From NCBI RefSeq assembly GCF_009796825.1, contig NZ_CP047030.1, positions 1,339,501 to 1,403,500 on the forward strand: DNA of 64,000 nucleotides, read 5' to 3'. Every line of letters begins with the position of its first letter. The stretch's first letter is position 1. The stretch comes from Algibacter sp. L3A6. Lineage in GTDB: Bacteria; Bacteroidota; Bacteroidia; Flavobacteriales; Flavobacteriaceae. Below are positions 33,695 through 42,758 of this stretch, one piece after another. The position numbers and the translations under genes are program-made. Under the pieces are notes generated by a model. That model saw nothing but the letters and a program-made list of their open reading frames with translations. It was not told the DNA's origin and did no database searches.

Positions 33695-35188
33695 AGTAAT
33701 CTCTTACAGCAATTAATACAATTTGAAAAAAAAACGTCGCAACCCGTATACATTCAAATAGCTCAGCAAATTATAAATGCTATTCAGCGCGGTTATTTAT
33801 CCATAGGAACAGCATTACCAGGAACCCGTGTTTTAAGTCAGAAATTAAAAATCCACAGAAACACCGTAGTAGCTGTTTACGATGAGCTAGCCTCACAAGG
33901 CTGGGTAGAAATAATACCCAACAAAGGCACATTTATTTTGGTTCCGGAACAAGCAACAGCACCTATAAAAGCTACAGCTCACCAAATAGACCAAGTTTAT
34001 CAATACCCAAAAACTGCCGGTTTTCCTTTTCAAACATCATTTAATTTAGCTTCTACATTACAAACTACAAAGGCAGAATATAGCATAAACGATGGCAACC
34101 CAGATTTAACGCTGCATCCGGTTCACGAATTTTCTAGATGGTATAGTGCCGCCATGAAACGGAAATCATTAATTTCAAAATGGAACCAAACCACAGCGGT
34201 ATCCTATTCAAAATTTGAAACTCAACTCTGTAATTATTTAAACGCCACTAGAGGGTTTCATATAAAGCCAAACAACCTTATAAGTACGCGAAGTACAGAA
34301 ATGAGTTTGTATATTGTTTCTCAGCTTTTAATAAAACCTAAGGATGTTGTTTTGGTGGGCCACTTAAGTAACTATGCTTCAAATATGATTTTTCAGCAAG
34401 CTGGAGCAGACATAAAAACAATTCCGGTAGACGAAAACGGTTTAGACGTCGATTACATAAGAACTCATTTTATAAAAGGTAGTATTCGCTTTATATACAT
34501 CTGTGCACATAGGCATTACCCAACTACAGTAACGCTTAGTGCCGAGCGCCGATTAAAACTATTAGAACTAGCAAAAACCTACAAATTTGCTATTATTGAA
34601 GACGATTACGATTACGATTTTCAGTATAACGGTTCTGCCATGTTACCTATGGCAAGTGCCGATGGTAATGGTATGGTGGTTTATTTAGGAAAACTAGGGC
34701 AATCACTATTCCCTAGTTTTCAAACGGGATTTGTAGTGGCTCCTGAAAGTTTAATTTCTGAAGCAAAAAACTATTTGCAATTACTAGACAAGCAAGGCGA
34801 CATGATACAAGAGCAAATACTCGCCGAGTTAATTCATGAAGGTGAAATATACCGACTGCTAAAAAAAAACATTGTAACTTATAAGGAAAGGCGCGATTGT
34901 TTATGTGAACACTTAACCACATATTTTAAAAATATTATTACTTGGGAAAAACCATCGGGTGGCTTAGCAATATGGTTGCGATTTAGCAATAAAATTTCTT
35001 TGGTGAAATTGGCTGAAGCATCAGAAAAACTCAACTTATTTCTTCCAAAAACAATACTTTATCAAGACAAAGATACTTGCGCTATCCGTTTTGGTTTTGG
35101 ACAGCTCAATGAAGAAGAATTAGAGACTGCAATTAAAACTTTAAAAACCGCTTATGACATTGTGGGTCCTGCATCTGGCACAACATAA
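33680..35188 (+). CDS. MocR-family transcriptional regulator
   Basis: 502 residues: an N-terminal GntR-type winged helix (about 17-85, QPVYIQIAQQIINAIQRGYL and LPGTRVLSQKL) joined to a class I aminotransferase-like domain (about 130-495). The expected PLP lysine sits in LGKLGQSLFPSFQ (about 334). The domain lacks the usual full active-site set of aminotransferases, as expected for a regulator. MocR proteins sense PLP or amino-type metabolites and control nearby genes. It diverges from the TonB receptor, and its 3' end overlaps the next convergent gene by 37 bases. Confidence 0.92.
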   Translation: MNSPVSNLLQQLIQFEKKTSQPVYIQIAQQIINAIQRGYLSIGTALPGTRVLSQKLKIHRNTVVAVYDELASQGWVEIIPNKGTFILVPEQATAPIKATAHQIDQVYQYPKTAGFPFQTSFNLASTLQTTKAEYSINDGNPDLTLHPVHEFSRWYSAAMKRKSLISKWNQTTAVSYSKFETQLCNYLNATRGFHIKPNNLISTRSTEMSLYIVSQLLIKPKDVVLVGHLSNYASNMIFQQAGADIKTIPVDENGLDVDYIRTHFIKGSIRFIYICAHRHYPTTVTLSAERRLKLLELAKTYKFAIIEDDYDYDFQYNGSAMLPMASADGNGMVVYLGKLGQSLFPSFQTGFVVAPESLISEAKNYLQLLDKQGDMIQEQILAELIHEGEIYRLLKKNIVTYKERRDCLCEHLTTYFKNIITWEKPSGGLAIWLRFSNKISLVKLAEASEKLNLFLPKTILYQDKDTCAIRFGFGQLNEEELETAIKTLKTAYDIVGPASGTT

Positions 35189-35625
35189 ATAGGAGCCACT
35201 TTCTCTATATCAAATTCCGTTTTACAAGCTTCACATCTGTATTTATGTTTTGTATAAATTGGCAAAGCAGATGTGATAATATTAGTGATGAAAGCAAAAA
35301 CAAAGGCAAAAAGCGCTTTAATATCCTTTATTGTGGAATAAAGTTCAATTTTATCACTTTTACAATTCGGGCATTTTATGGCATTGCCTTGGTTATCTAA
35401 AGAGAATTTGTTTATCGATTTTAAAATATGTTCGGCTTCTTCAGCTTGATACGATAATACTTTCAGTTTTACGCCACCAATAGCATTACTTACTAAAGGA
35501 TCGGTATCTATAGTAAGGTTATCGAATAAAAACACTTGAATACCATCGGCCTCCAAACGACCTTTTATAATTTGTGCTTCGGTGGAATATTGAAATCTAG
35601 CTATGGTTTTAAAAGTATCGATCAT
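35152..35625 (-). CDS. DUF2007-type protein with zinc ribbon
   Basis: 157 residues. The N-terminal part (about 1-70, with EAQIIKGRLEADGIQVFLFDN) fits the DUF2007 putative signal-transducing fold. A zinc-ribbon-like CPNCKSD (about 85-91) and CEACKTEF (about 132-139) flank one or two membrane segments (about 105-125). A membrane-bound regulator is possible; the function is unknown. It overlaps the convergent MocR gene by 37 bases (35152-35188), which is unusually long. Confidence 0.7.
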   Translation of the reverse strand: MIDTFKTIARFQYSTEAQIIKGRLEADGIQVFLFDNLTIDTDPLVSNAIGGVKLKVLSYQAEEAEHILKSINKFSLDNQGNAIKCPNCKSDKIELYSTIKDIKALFAFVFAFITNIITSALPIYTKHKYRCEACKTEFDIEKVAPIYVVPDAGPTMS

Positions 35626-35795
35626 ATTAATAATTTATTCAAGTTTAAAAAAGCTTAAACACTAACAACATGCAAGATACAACTAAAAAAGTCAACTTTT
35701 ACACCTTGAATAATTTCATCTAAAACATCGCTTACATAATAAGTTTTAGAGGATAATTTCTCTTTTTAAAAACAGCTAAAGCTATAAATAGTCTT

Positions 35796-35836
35796 AAAAA
35801 AAAGCCCAAAAATCAAAATAGATTATTGGGCTTTTT
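35796..35836 (-). terminator. Terminator behind the flotillin gene
   Basis: On the minus strand AAAAAGCCCAA pairs with TTGGGCTTTTT around a loop of about 16 bases, followed by T-runs. It lies about 25 bases after the stop at 35861. Confidence 0.85.
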
Positions 35837-35860
35837 AGTTTTATAAAGATTAATCTTTAA

Positions 35861-37279
35861 TTACTTCTCTGAGGTATTATTTTTTTCAGAAACTACCTCA
35901 GCAGCTTCAACATCTTTCCCTTTTAAATACTCTGGTAATTGCATACCAGCCATATCGAACATTTCTTGTAAAGGTGGTACAGATTTGTACATACCAGAAA
36001 GGAAATTAGCTGTTGACGATTTTCCATCTTTTCCGCCACCATTTTCCCAAACAGTAACCTTATCAATTTTAATATTTTTAATGGCTTCCGATTGCATTCT
36101 TACCAATTCTGGTAATTTATCAGCAACTAAAAGCAATACAGCGTCTTTAGAGTTATTTCCGGCAGCCTTCACAATTTGATCTAAACCGGCAGCTTGCTTC
36201 GTTAATACTTCATATAAACCTTGTGCTTCTGCTTGCGCTTTAAAAAGAATACCATCAGCCTCACCTTTAGCGCGACGTCTTGTTCTTTCAGCTTCCGCTT
36301 CAGCATCAATTTCAACTTTCTTTTTATCAATTTCCGCTGGTACAATAATATCTGCCATTTGAGAAGAACGCTCACGTTCAGCCCTCGCAGTTTCCGCTAA
36401 TTGTTCCGCAGCATAAGATTCCTCTAAAGCTTTTGCACTTTGTACTTTTTCTGAAGCATTTGCTACACGTTCTGCTTCTGCTTCACGTTGACGACGTAAA
36501 GAATCGGAATTTGCAACAGCAATTTTCGCCTTATTTTCACCCTCAACCGCTTGTGCATTTGCAGCAGCAACCTGAGTTCTTTCATCTTGTACCGCATTCG
36601 CTTCACCAATAGAACCATCTCTAGTTTTTTCGGCAACCGATTTACGTGCTGCATTTATTGCGTGTGCCGCAGCTTCCTTACCTAAAGCTTCAATATAACC
36701 AGACTCATCAACGATATCGGTGATATTTACGTTAATTAGTTTTAAACCCACTTTCTTTAATTCTGTTTCTACAGATTGAGAAATATTAGTTAAAAACTTA
36801 TCACGGTCATTATTAATTTCTTCAATATCCATAGAAGCCACTACTAAACGTAACTGACCGAATATAATTTCTTGTGCTAAATCTTGAATTTCATTTTGAC
36901 CTAAACCTAAAAGACGTTCCGCAGCATTTTGCATAACTCCAGGCTCGGTAGAAACACCAATTGTAAAACGTGATGGCACGTTTACACGAATATTTTGTTT
37001 AGAAAGGGCGTTTACTAAATTCACCTCAATAGAAATAGGTGTTAAATCTAGAAACTCGTAATCTTGAATTACAGGCACAATAAAAGCTGCACCACCATGG
37101 ATACATTTTGCCGATTGCCCACCGCCAACTTTACCATAAACTACTAAAATTCTATCTGAAGGACAGCGTTTATAGCGCCTAACTAATACGATAAAAAATA
37201 AAAATACGAATAAAATAGCTGCAATTACAGCGATTGGAAAACCCAATTGAAGGTTCTCCTGTACAAAAAGTGATAGCAT
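35861..37279 (-). CDS. floA: Flotillin / SPFH (YqiK-type) membrane protein
   Basis: 472 residues. One N-terminal membrane segment (about 12-35) is followed by an SPFH/Band 7 domain (about 40-230) and a long Ala/Glu/Lys/Gln-rich coiled coil (about 240-380), then a C-terminal domain (about 385-455). The order and length match YqiK/FloT-like flotillins that scaffold membrane microdomains. It starts 3 bases after the NfeD gene stop, so the two are co-translated; this pairing (YuaF-FloT, YqiJ-YqiK) is well known. Confidence 0.93.
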   Translation of the reverse strand: MLSLFVQENLQLGFPIAVIAAILFVFLFFIVLVRRYKRCPSDRILVVYGKVGGGQSAKCIHGGAAFIVPVIQDYEFLDLTPISIEVNLVNALSKQNIRVNVPSRFTIGVSTEPGVMQNAAERLLGLGQNEIQDLAQEIIFGQLRLVVASMDIEEINNDRDKFLTNISQSVETELKKVGLKLINVNITDIVDESGYIEALGKEAAAHAINAARKSVAEKTRDGSIGEANAVQDERTQVAAANAQAVEGENKAKIAVANSDSLRRQREAEAERVANASEKVQSAKALEESYAAEQLAETARAERERSSQMADIIVPAEIDKKKVEIDAEAEAERTRRRAKGEADGILFKAQAEAQGLYEVLTKQAAGLDQIVKAAGNNSKDAVLLLVADKLPELVRMQSEAIKNIKIDKVTVWENGGGKDGKSSTANFLSGMYKSVPPLQEMFDMAGMQLPEYLKGKDVEAAEVVSEKNNTSEK

Positions 37280-37282
37280 GTG

Positions 37283-37852
37283 TTATTTATTTAGTTGTTC
37301 TACAATTAATATTCCGTTTGTGGTAACTTCTCTTACCGATATTACTGATCCAGATTTAAGGTCTGTTTCCGAGTCTGTTAAAGCTTCAAGTTCTCTTAAA
37401 GCACCTTGCACTCTTACATGAGCCTTACCTATAGTTGAGCGTTTAGCACCAATGGTTAAATACACTTCGCCAACACTACCAATAGCATTTTTCATTTTTA
37501 AAGTCCCGCTATGGTTTAGTTTTTGCATAAAATAAAACATGGCAGCCATTACCGCCATCATGGCTAAACCACAAAGAATGGAAACCATTACGGTTATTGG
37601 TTTAGAGAAGCCTGCATCAATACACGCAATACCACTCCAACCAAAAAGGGTGAAAAAGCCAACAAGGTTTTTAAAGGTTATAAACTGAAACCCAATACCA
37701 GTATCGGCTTCAATTTCGGCATCGGTATCTAAATCTCCCGAATCGCCACCAATAAACGTGGTTACAATGGTGATTACAAAAATAAAAGAGCCAATTAATG
37801 CAATGCCCCAATAAATTTGTGTAAAAAGCGCCAAGCTGTAAAACCACTCCAT
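37283..37852 (-). CDS. NfeD/YuaF-type membrane OB-fold protein
   Basis: 189 residues: three hydrophobic segments (about 13-35, 55-75 with FFTLFGWSGIACIDAGF, 80-105) and a C-terminal OB-fold domain (about 115-185, NAIGSVGEVYLTIGAKRSTIG). NfeD-like proteins act with flotillins, and this gene overlaps no other and sits 3 bases before floA. Confidence 0.85.
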   Translation of the reverse strand: MEWFYSLALFTQIYWGIALIGSFIFVITIVTTFIGGDSGDLDTDAEIEADTGIGFQFITFKNLVGFFTLFGWSGIACIDAGFSKPITVMVSILCGLAMMAVMAAMFYFMQKLNHSGTLKMKNAIGSVGEVYLTIGAKRSTIGKAHVRVQGALRELEALTDSETDLKSGSVISVREVTTNGILIVEQLNK

Positions 37853-38284
37853 AATTTTAGATTTAAAAAAATTAATAATTAAATGTAATACCTTTTTTAC
37901 GATCGAACAATTTATTTTGAAAGTATAATAAAAACTGCATTCCCTCTAAACACTACAACGATAATAAGTGTGTTTTTCAATCCGTTTCGAGGTCTTTAAT
38001 TTCAAAAAACAAACTATTGATCTTTAAAGAGTTCATTCGATATTTAAAATCCCACACATTCAAAAAGCAAGACCTAACTACTCCTTATAAGTAGCTCATA
38101 TTGATGTTTTGTTACAACAACATTCTAAAATAGGTGTTATTTCTAAAATACACACACCCGAAAAATATTGGCAGCACTAACTTATTCGCACTAAAAAACA
38201 CCTATTAGAACGCACTTGCTTTTTTATTAAAACCACTAAAAAACACATTTAAACAGACAAAACACACAGATAGTCGGTATTTTT
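37853..38284. other. Gene-free AT-rich region
   Basis: No gene or RNA was found between nfeD and the lipoprotein gene at 38324. It contains a palindrome CTACTCCTTATAAGTAG (38079-38095) and a longer inverted repeat (38129-38206). The rest is AT-rich with no recognised motif. Confidence 0.5.
38129..38206. other. Inverted repeat AATAGGTGTT / AACACCTATT
   Basis: The 10-base arms are perfect (38129-38138 and 38197-38206) and extend outward as TTCTAA/TTAGAA with a two-base offset. The arms are 58 bases apart. No T-run follows, so a terminator is unlikely; an RNA structure or a protein site is possible. Confidence 0.4.
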
Positions 38285-38286
38285 TA

Positions 38287-38294
38287 TATATTCG
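38287..38294 (+). promoter_or_regulatory. -7-like box (TATATTCG) before the lipoprotein gene
   Basis: TATATTCG differs from TAnnTTTG at one place and lies 30 bases before the ATG at 38324. Confidence 0.35.
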
Positions 38295-38323
38295 CTTCTT
38301 AAATTTAAAAACCCAAATCAAAA

Positions 38324-38728
38324 ATGAAAAAATTAATTTTACTTTTAAGCGTTATTACATTAACCTTTAGCTCATGTAGTAGTGACGACGATTCTCAAGA
38401 TTCAATTATTGGAATATGGAATTATTACCAAAGTTTTGAAAATGATGAAGAATACGAACTTGATACTTGTGAGAAACAAGATGAAATAATCTTTAATGCT
38501 GACGGAACCTTCTCTACAAAAGGCTATTACGAAAACGAAGATGATGTTTGTTCTCTTGACTATGAATCAACCGGAACTTGGGTAAATCTAGGTGACAATA
38601 TTTACGAGTTTACAGATGATGAAGATAACTATACAAGTACAGCAACCATTATTTTTTCTGGCAATACATTTTATTTTATTGATGAAGATGGATCGGACAC
38701 ATACAAAGATGTATATATCAAAAATTAA
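38324..38728 (+). CDS. Lipocalin-like surface lipoprotein
   Basis: 134 residues with a lipoprotein signal: hydrophobic MKKLILLLSVITLTF and lipobox ending in C18 (SSC). Right after the cysteine lies SSDDDSQ; in Flavobacteria and Capnocytophaga such acidic sequences just after the lipid-bearing cysteine send lipoproteins to the outer surface. The rest fits the small lipocalin-like family (IIGIWNYY at about 29-36 and GTFSTKGYY). Function unknown. It is a single gene with its own promoter and terminator. Confidence 0.8.
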   Translation: MKKLILLLSVITLTFSSCSSDDDSQDSIIGIWNYYQSFENDEEYELDTCEKQDEIIFNADGTFSTKGYYENEDDVCSLDYESTGTWVNLGDNIYEFTDDEDNYTSTATIIFSGNTFYFIDEDGSDTYKDVYIKN

Positions 38729-38750
38729 TTTTCTTATCGTTAAATAATAC

Positions 38751-38777
38751 AAACGCCTTCAATTGAAGGCGTTTTTT
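38751..38777 (+). terminator. Terminator behind the lipoprotein gene
   Basis: A perfect palindrome AAACGCCTTCAA / TTGAAGGCGTTT followed by T. Confidence 0.9.
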
Positions 38778-38791
38778 ATTTATAAAATCAT

Positions 38792-38799
38792 TAAATTTG
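38792..38799 (+). promoter_or_regulatory. TAnnTTTG -7 box (TAAATTTG) before pheS
   Basis: A perfect match 19 bases before the pheS ATG at 38819. Confidence 0.5.
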
Positions 38800-38818
38800 C
38801 GCACATTTTGAACAGGTC

Positions 38819-39838
38819 ATGATAGATAAAATTAAAGAACTTATTAACGAAGCTGAATCTTTTAAAGCACAATCGAAAGACGAGGTAGAAGCATTTAGAA
38901 TAAAATATTTAGGTAAAAAAGGGTTATTAAACGACTTTTTTGCAGAGTTTAAAAATGTGGCAAACGACCAAAAAAAAGAATTTGGCCAAACCATAAATAA
39001 ACTTAAAAAAACAGCTGAGGATAAAGTAAACGCTCTAAAAGCAGAACTTGAAAGCACCGAAGAAGTAAAAGGTATTTACGGCGATTTATCTAGACCGGGA
39101 GCACCAGTTCAAATAGGTGCACGCCACCCTATTTCTATCGTAAAAAATCAAATTATAGATATCTTTTCTCGCATTGGATTTAATGTAAGTGAAGGTCCAG
39201 AAATAGAAGACGATTGGCACAACTTTACAGCATTAAACTTGCCAGAATACCATCCGGCTCGTGATATGCAGGATACATTTTTTATTCAAACCGATCCGGA
39301 TATTTTATTACGCACGCACACCAGCTCGGTACAAGTACGTTATATGGAAAACAATACACCACCAATTAGAACTATTTCTCCTGGTCGTGTATACAGAAAC
39401 GAAGCTATTTCTGCGCGTTCTCATTGTTTTTTCCACCAATTAGAAGGCTTATATATTGATAAAGATGTAAGCTTTGCTGATTTAAAACAAACACTACAAC
39501 ATTTTACAAGTGAGATGTTTGGGAAAAGCGAAATTCGTTTACGTCCATCATACTTTCCGTTTACAGAACCAAGTGCAGAAATTGATGTATACTGGGGTTT
39601 AGAAACAGAAACAGATTATAAAATAACAAAAGGAACAGGTTGGTTAGAAATTGGAGGTTGCGGCATGGTAGATCCAAACGTTTTAGAAAACTGTAAAATT
39701 GATTCTACTGAATATTCTGGTTTTGCTTTTGGTGTTGGAATAGACCGAATTGCAATGCTACTGCACCAAATTGGTGATATTCGTTTATTAAGTGAAAATG
39801 ATGTACGTTTCTTAGAGCAATTTAAGAGCGCTTTATAA
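38819..39838 (+). CDS. pheS: Phenylalanyl-tRNA synthetase alpha chain
   Basis: 339 residues: an N-terminal coiled coil (about 1-80) and a class II catalytic core with ARHPI and the motif GPEIEDDWHNF (about 122-132), motif 2 ISPGRVYRNEAISARSHCFFHQ, and motif 3 GFAFGVGIDRIAM. Pairs with PheT to charge tRNA-Phe; pheT is not nearby, which is usual in Bacteroidota. It ends just before a strong terminator and stands alone. Confidence 0.97.
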   Translation: MIDKIKELINEAESFKAQSKDEVEAFRIKYLGKKGLLNDFFAEFKNVANDQKKEFGQTINKLKKTAEDKVNALKAELESTEEVKGIYGDLSRPGAPVQIGARHPISIVKNQIIDIFSRIGFNVSEGPEIEDDWHNFTALNLPEYHPARDMQDTFFIQTDPDILLRTHTSSVQVRYMENNTPPIRTISPGRVYRNEAISARSHCFFHQLEGLYIDKDVSFADLKQTLQHFTSEMFGKSEIRLRPSYFPFTEPSAEIDVYWGLETETDYKITKGTGWLEIGGCGMVDPNVLENCKIDSTEYSGFAFGVGIDRIAMLLHQIGDIRLLSENDVRFLEQFKSAL

Positions 39839-39860
39839 TAAACAAGATATTTTAAAACAT

Positions 39861-39896
39861 AAAAAAGCCTATAAATTTAAATTTATAGGCTTTTTT
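39861..39896. terminator. Perfect 36-bp palindromic terminator
   Basis: AAAAAAGCCTATAAATTT (39861-39878) is followed directly by its full reverse complement (39879-39896), so no loop base is unpaired on paper. It can end pheS and the convergent gene at 39911. Confidence 0.9.
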
Positions 39897-39910
39897 ATGC
39901 TCGGTTTTTA

Positions 39911-40234
39911 TTACTTAAAATTAACCGTATACTCATCTACTATTTCTAGTTCAGTACGAAATGAAAGCACTTTATCAGCAAATTTCTTAAGCCCTTCCAT
40001 TCTAAATTTATCGGCATCGTCTCGGTAATAAGCATCTAAAGCTTCACGAGAATACGATCGGTATTGCACCGAGTAAGTTACACCCTCAATATCTTCTTCT
40101 ACCAAAACTTTACTAAGCGTTGCCTTTTCAAACTTGCCTGTTCCTAAAACTTGCGGAATATGCTCTTTTATCCAGATTAACCATTCAGCTTCTATAAACT
40201 CGTCGATGTTTGAAGTTACGTTATATATTATCAT
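39911..40234 (-). CDS. DUF4286 family protein
   Basis: 107 residues forming one ferredoxin-like fold: IIYNVTSNIDEFIEAEWLIWIKEHIPQVL at the start matches the DUF4286 family of Bacteroidota. A cytoplasmic dimer is likely; function unknown. It is followed on the minus strand by the palindromic terminator shared with pheS. Confidence 0.85.
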   Translation of the reverse strand: MIIYNVTSNIDEFIEAEWLIWIKEHIPQVLGTGKFEKATLSKVLVEEDIEGVTYSVQYRSYSREALDAYYRDDADKFRMEGLKKFADKVLSFRTELEIVDEYTVNFK

Positions 40235-40329
40235 AGTTTCTATTTAAAGCCGCAAAATTAAAGCTCCTAGTTACAATACCCAAATTACTCTTGGTTTATT
40301 GTTAAAATCGCGTAGATTAAGCTTTGAGA

Positions 40330-42105
40330 TTAGTTTATAGCATCGCCACGTAAAGCTCTAAATTTCTTTCGTGCTTCAACAAAATAAATACTATCGGGAT
40401 GGTTAAAAATAATCTCTTCGTAAAGCGGCTTGGCGTTATCCGGCTGCTCTAAGTAATTCATGTACAATTCAGCCAATTTAAATAAGGCATTATCAATTAA
40501 AATACCTTCTCCATAATTTTCAATTATAGATTTATAGTTACTCTCAGCTTTTTCAAATTGTTGTTTTCCTTCAAATAATTCTGCCTGCTTGTACAAAGCC
40601 TGAGCAATTATAGGCTCCGTTTTATGCGCAGCCAAAACCTCGCTTAACAAACTAATAGCTTCATCATTTCTATTCTGAAAGGCCAATAAATCGGCTTTAG
40701 CATAGAGTTTTAGCGCAGTTTGTAGAGAATCTTCATATTTATTATCTGTTATTAACAGCTTCAAGTCTAATGCATCATTAGCGATTAATTGCGATGTTGA
40801 TGCTTTTAAAATTTTTAATTGAGATTCTGCCCACTTAAAATCACCTTTATAATAACTTGTTTTTGCAACTTTGTACCTGGCTTCTTGAGATATTTCACTG
40901 TTTTTTAAGCTTCGTTGAATTTGCGTATAATAAATTAAAGCTTGATTAAATTTTTCTTGAAGCACCAATATATCACCCAATTCCAACTTCACCTCAGCCT
41001 TCTGAAATTCTGTTAAAGATAGTTTTAAAGACTTTTCTAAAAAGGAAGTCGCCTTAGTTGTTTCATTCTTATAAAATGCTAAAAAATGCGCGTAAGCAAT
41101 TTGAAGTTTTAAGGTTTGAGAAACCGAACCAAACTCTTCAAACAACTCTAAATACTTAGCCTCAATAGCTTCGTAATTTTCTTTAGAACTTACTTTCTCT
41201 TCTAGTTGTAATAAATGGTAATTTGCCGACACCTGTGTGCCAGCATCTTGAGCTTTTTCTATAAGGTATGTGTAAATTTCTTTAGCCGTTTCGTATGCTT
41301 TTTCGTTGGTTGCAATTACCGCCAAATCGGCTATTCTGTTTAAACTTTCTGGCTGACGATTAAAAATGGCCTTTTCTTGAACAAATGCTTTTTTAATATC
41401 TTTTTGCTGCACAAACAACCAACTTAATAGCTCGTTCCATAACAAATCTGGAGTTTGCTGTGCTTTTTTTAATAAAATTTTTCGGAATAATATATTGTTC
41501 TCATTGTCACTATTTTCACTTATAAAATCGTTGATAGACCGTTTGATGTTATTTACAGTAAACGGATTAGCCTCAACATAATCTATATAACTGGTAAACA
41601 TTTTTTCAACTTTACCTTGCTCTCCATACAACTGAGCCAATTGTAAATCAAAATTATATTTAGGGTTTGAAGCCGTACCTTTTTCATAAGCCAAAATAGC
41701 TTCATCTAGCAAACTATGATTTTGAAATACCTTTGCTACAGAAAACACATTACTAGCCCGTAAATCGATACTTTCTAAAGCTTTATTATACTGAAGCCTT
41801 GCATTTACGGTATCTTTTTGCAACTGAAAATTATAGCCTAAATCGACTAAAAATCCAGAATACGCAATATCTTTCATCACCTCTAACAAAAAAGCTTCTG
41901 CTTCTGCATATTGCTCTAATTGCTGATGCGTTTCTACAATAGCATTTATATTTGTTAAGCTTGTTGATGGCCCTTCATAGATTTTTTTATACTCAGCTAA
42001 AGCCTTTTTAAAGTCACCGTTTTTAAAATACTCCCTCGCTAAAATATCAGATTGCGAAAAAATATTCGTGCTTATAAACAAACATAGTATTAAAAAAATT
42101 CTCAT
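40330..42105 (-). CDS. Tetratricopeptide repeat protein (exported)
   Basis: 591 residues. A short signal peptide (about 1-19, MRIFLILCLFISTNIFSQ) is followed by TPR-like helical repeats through almost the whole length (for example FKKALAEYKKIYEGP at 33-47 and the more regular units at about 365-580, such as ALYKQAELFEGKQQFEKAES). TPR arrays hold partner proteins together. The length and position are common in Flavobacteria, but no partner is known. It is separated from the TerB-like gene by a terminator. Confidence 0.85.
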   Translation of the reverse strand: MRIFLILCLFISTNIFSQSDILAREYFKNGDFKKALAEYKKIYEGPSTSLTNINAIVETHQQLEQYAEAEAFLLEVMKDIAYSGFLVDLGYNFQLQKDTVNARLQYNKALESIDLRASNVFSVAKVFQNHSLLDEAILAYEKGTASNPKYNFDLQLAQLYGEQGKVEKMFTSYIDYVEANPFTVNNIKRSINDFISENSDNENNILFRKILLKKAQQTPDLLWNELLSWLFVQQKDIKKAFVQEKAIFNRQPESLNRIADLAVIATNEKAYETAKEIYTYLIEKAQDAGTQVSANYHLLQLEEKVSSKENYEAIEAKYLELFEEFGSVSQTLKLQIAYAHFLAFYKNETTKATSFLEKSLKLSLTEFQKAEVKLELGDILVLQEKFNQALIYYTQIQRSLKNSEISQEARYKVAKTSYYKGDFKWAESQLKILKASTSQLIANDALDLKLLITDNKYEDSLQTALKLYAKADLLAFQNRNDEAISLLSEVLAAHKTEPIIAQALYKQAELFEGKQQFEKAESNYKSIIENYGEGILIDNALFKLAELYMNYLEQPDNAKPLYEEIIFNHPDSIYFVEARKKFRALRGDAIN

Positions 42106-42200
42106 GTTGTAAATATAACAAATGTGCTTTTGTGTTATTGTTATCCTGGGTGTTTTTTATGTTAGGCTTGCAATACGCAGAACACCAAACCCTATAACAT

Positions 42201-42230
42201 AAAAAAAGCACCCTAAAAAAGGGTGCTTAC
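42201..42230 (-). terminator. Terminator behind the TerB-like gene
   Basis: On the minus strand AAGCACCC pairs with GGGTGCTT around a T6-A loop and is followed by seven T. Confidence 0.9.
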
Positions 42231-42253
42231 ATTATATAACATAGATAAAATAA

Positions 42254-42685
42254 TTATTGATTCATTTTTTTCATGGCATCAATAAAATCATCTAAATCTG
42301 TACCGCTATTAACTAAAGTTAATGCTTTATCCACAATATACTTTACATTATCAGCATGAAAACCAAGCCCTAAAGCTATTTTTCTAAGTAAAATCTCTTC
42401 GTGATCGCCCTTAATATGATCCACATAAACCATACGTGCTAAATCATACAAACGCTCTAAACGACGATCGTAAGATGTTGGAGGGTTAATTGGGTGCGAT
42501 TTATAATCCTCTAATATCAAATTAAAGTCACCTTCACCAATATCCAAATTACGAGCTAATCGCTCTAAAAACGCTTGTTCCTCAACTGTAATCACGCCGT
42601 CATCCATTGCAATTCTTACAATTGCAGCAAAATGATCCTCATTACGCTTTTTAAAACCACTATCAAATAAATCTGAAAACGACAT
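42254..42685 (-). CDS. TerB-like helical protein
   Basis: ATG 42685 (MSFSDLFDSGF) was preferred to the longer frame from 42712. The 143 residues are all helix and fit the TerB-like family (FAAIVRIAMDDGVITVEEQAFLERL, about 20-45). TerB relatives bind metal at the membrane face and belong to tellurite or chemical-stress systems, but many single TerB-like genes have no such link. No other ter gene is seen here. Confidence 0.8.
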   Translation of the reverse strand: MSFSDLFDSGFKKRNEDHFAAIVRIAMDDGVITVEEQAFLERLARNLDIGEGDFNLILEDYKSHPINPPTSYDRRLERLYDLARMVYVDHIKGDHEEILLRKIALGLGFHADNVKYIVDKALTLVNSGTDLDDFIDAMKKMNQ

Positions 42686-42758
42686 ATCTTTTTTCTTTTT
42701 TAAGTGATGCAAACCTACATATTTTTTTTAATATTATAAACCGAAATTTCAAATATTT

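Noticed and set aside
42254..42685. Tellurite resistance cluster
   Set aside because: Only one TerB-like gene; no terA, terC, terD or terZ nearby.
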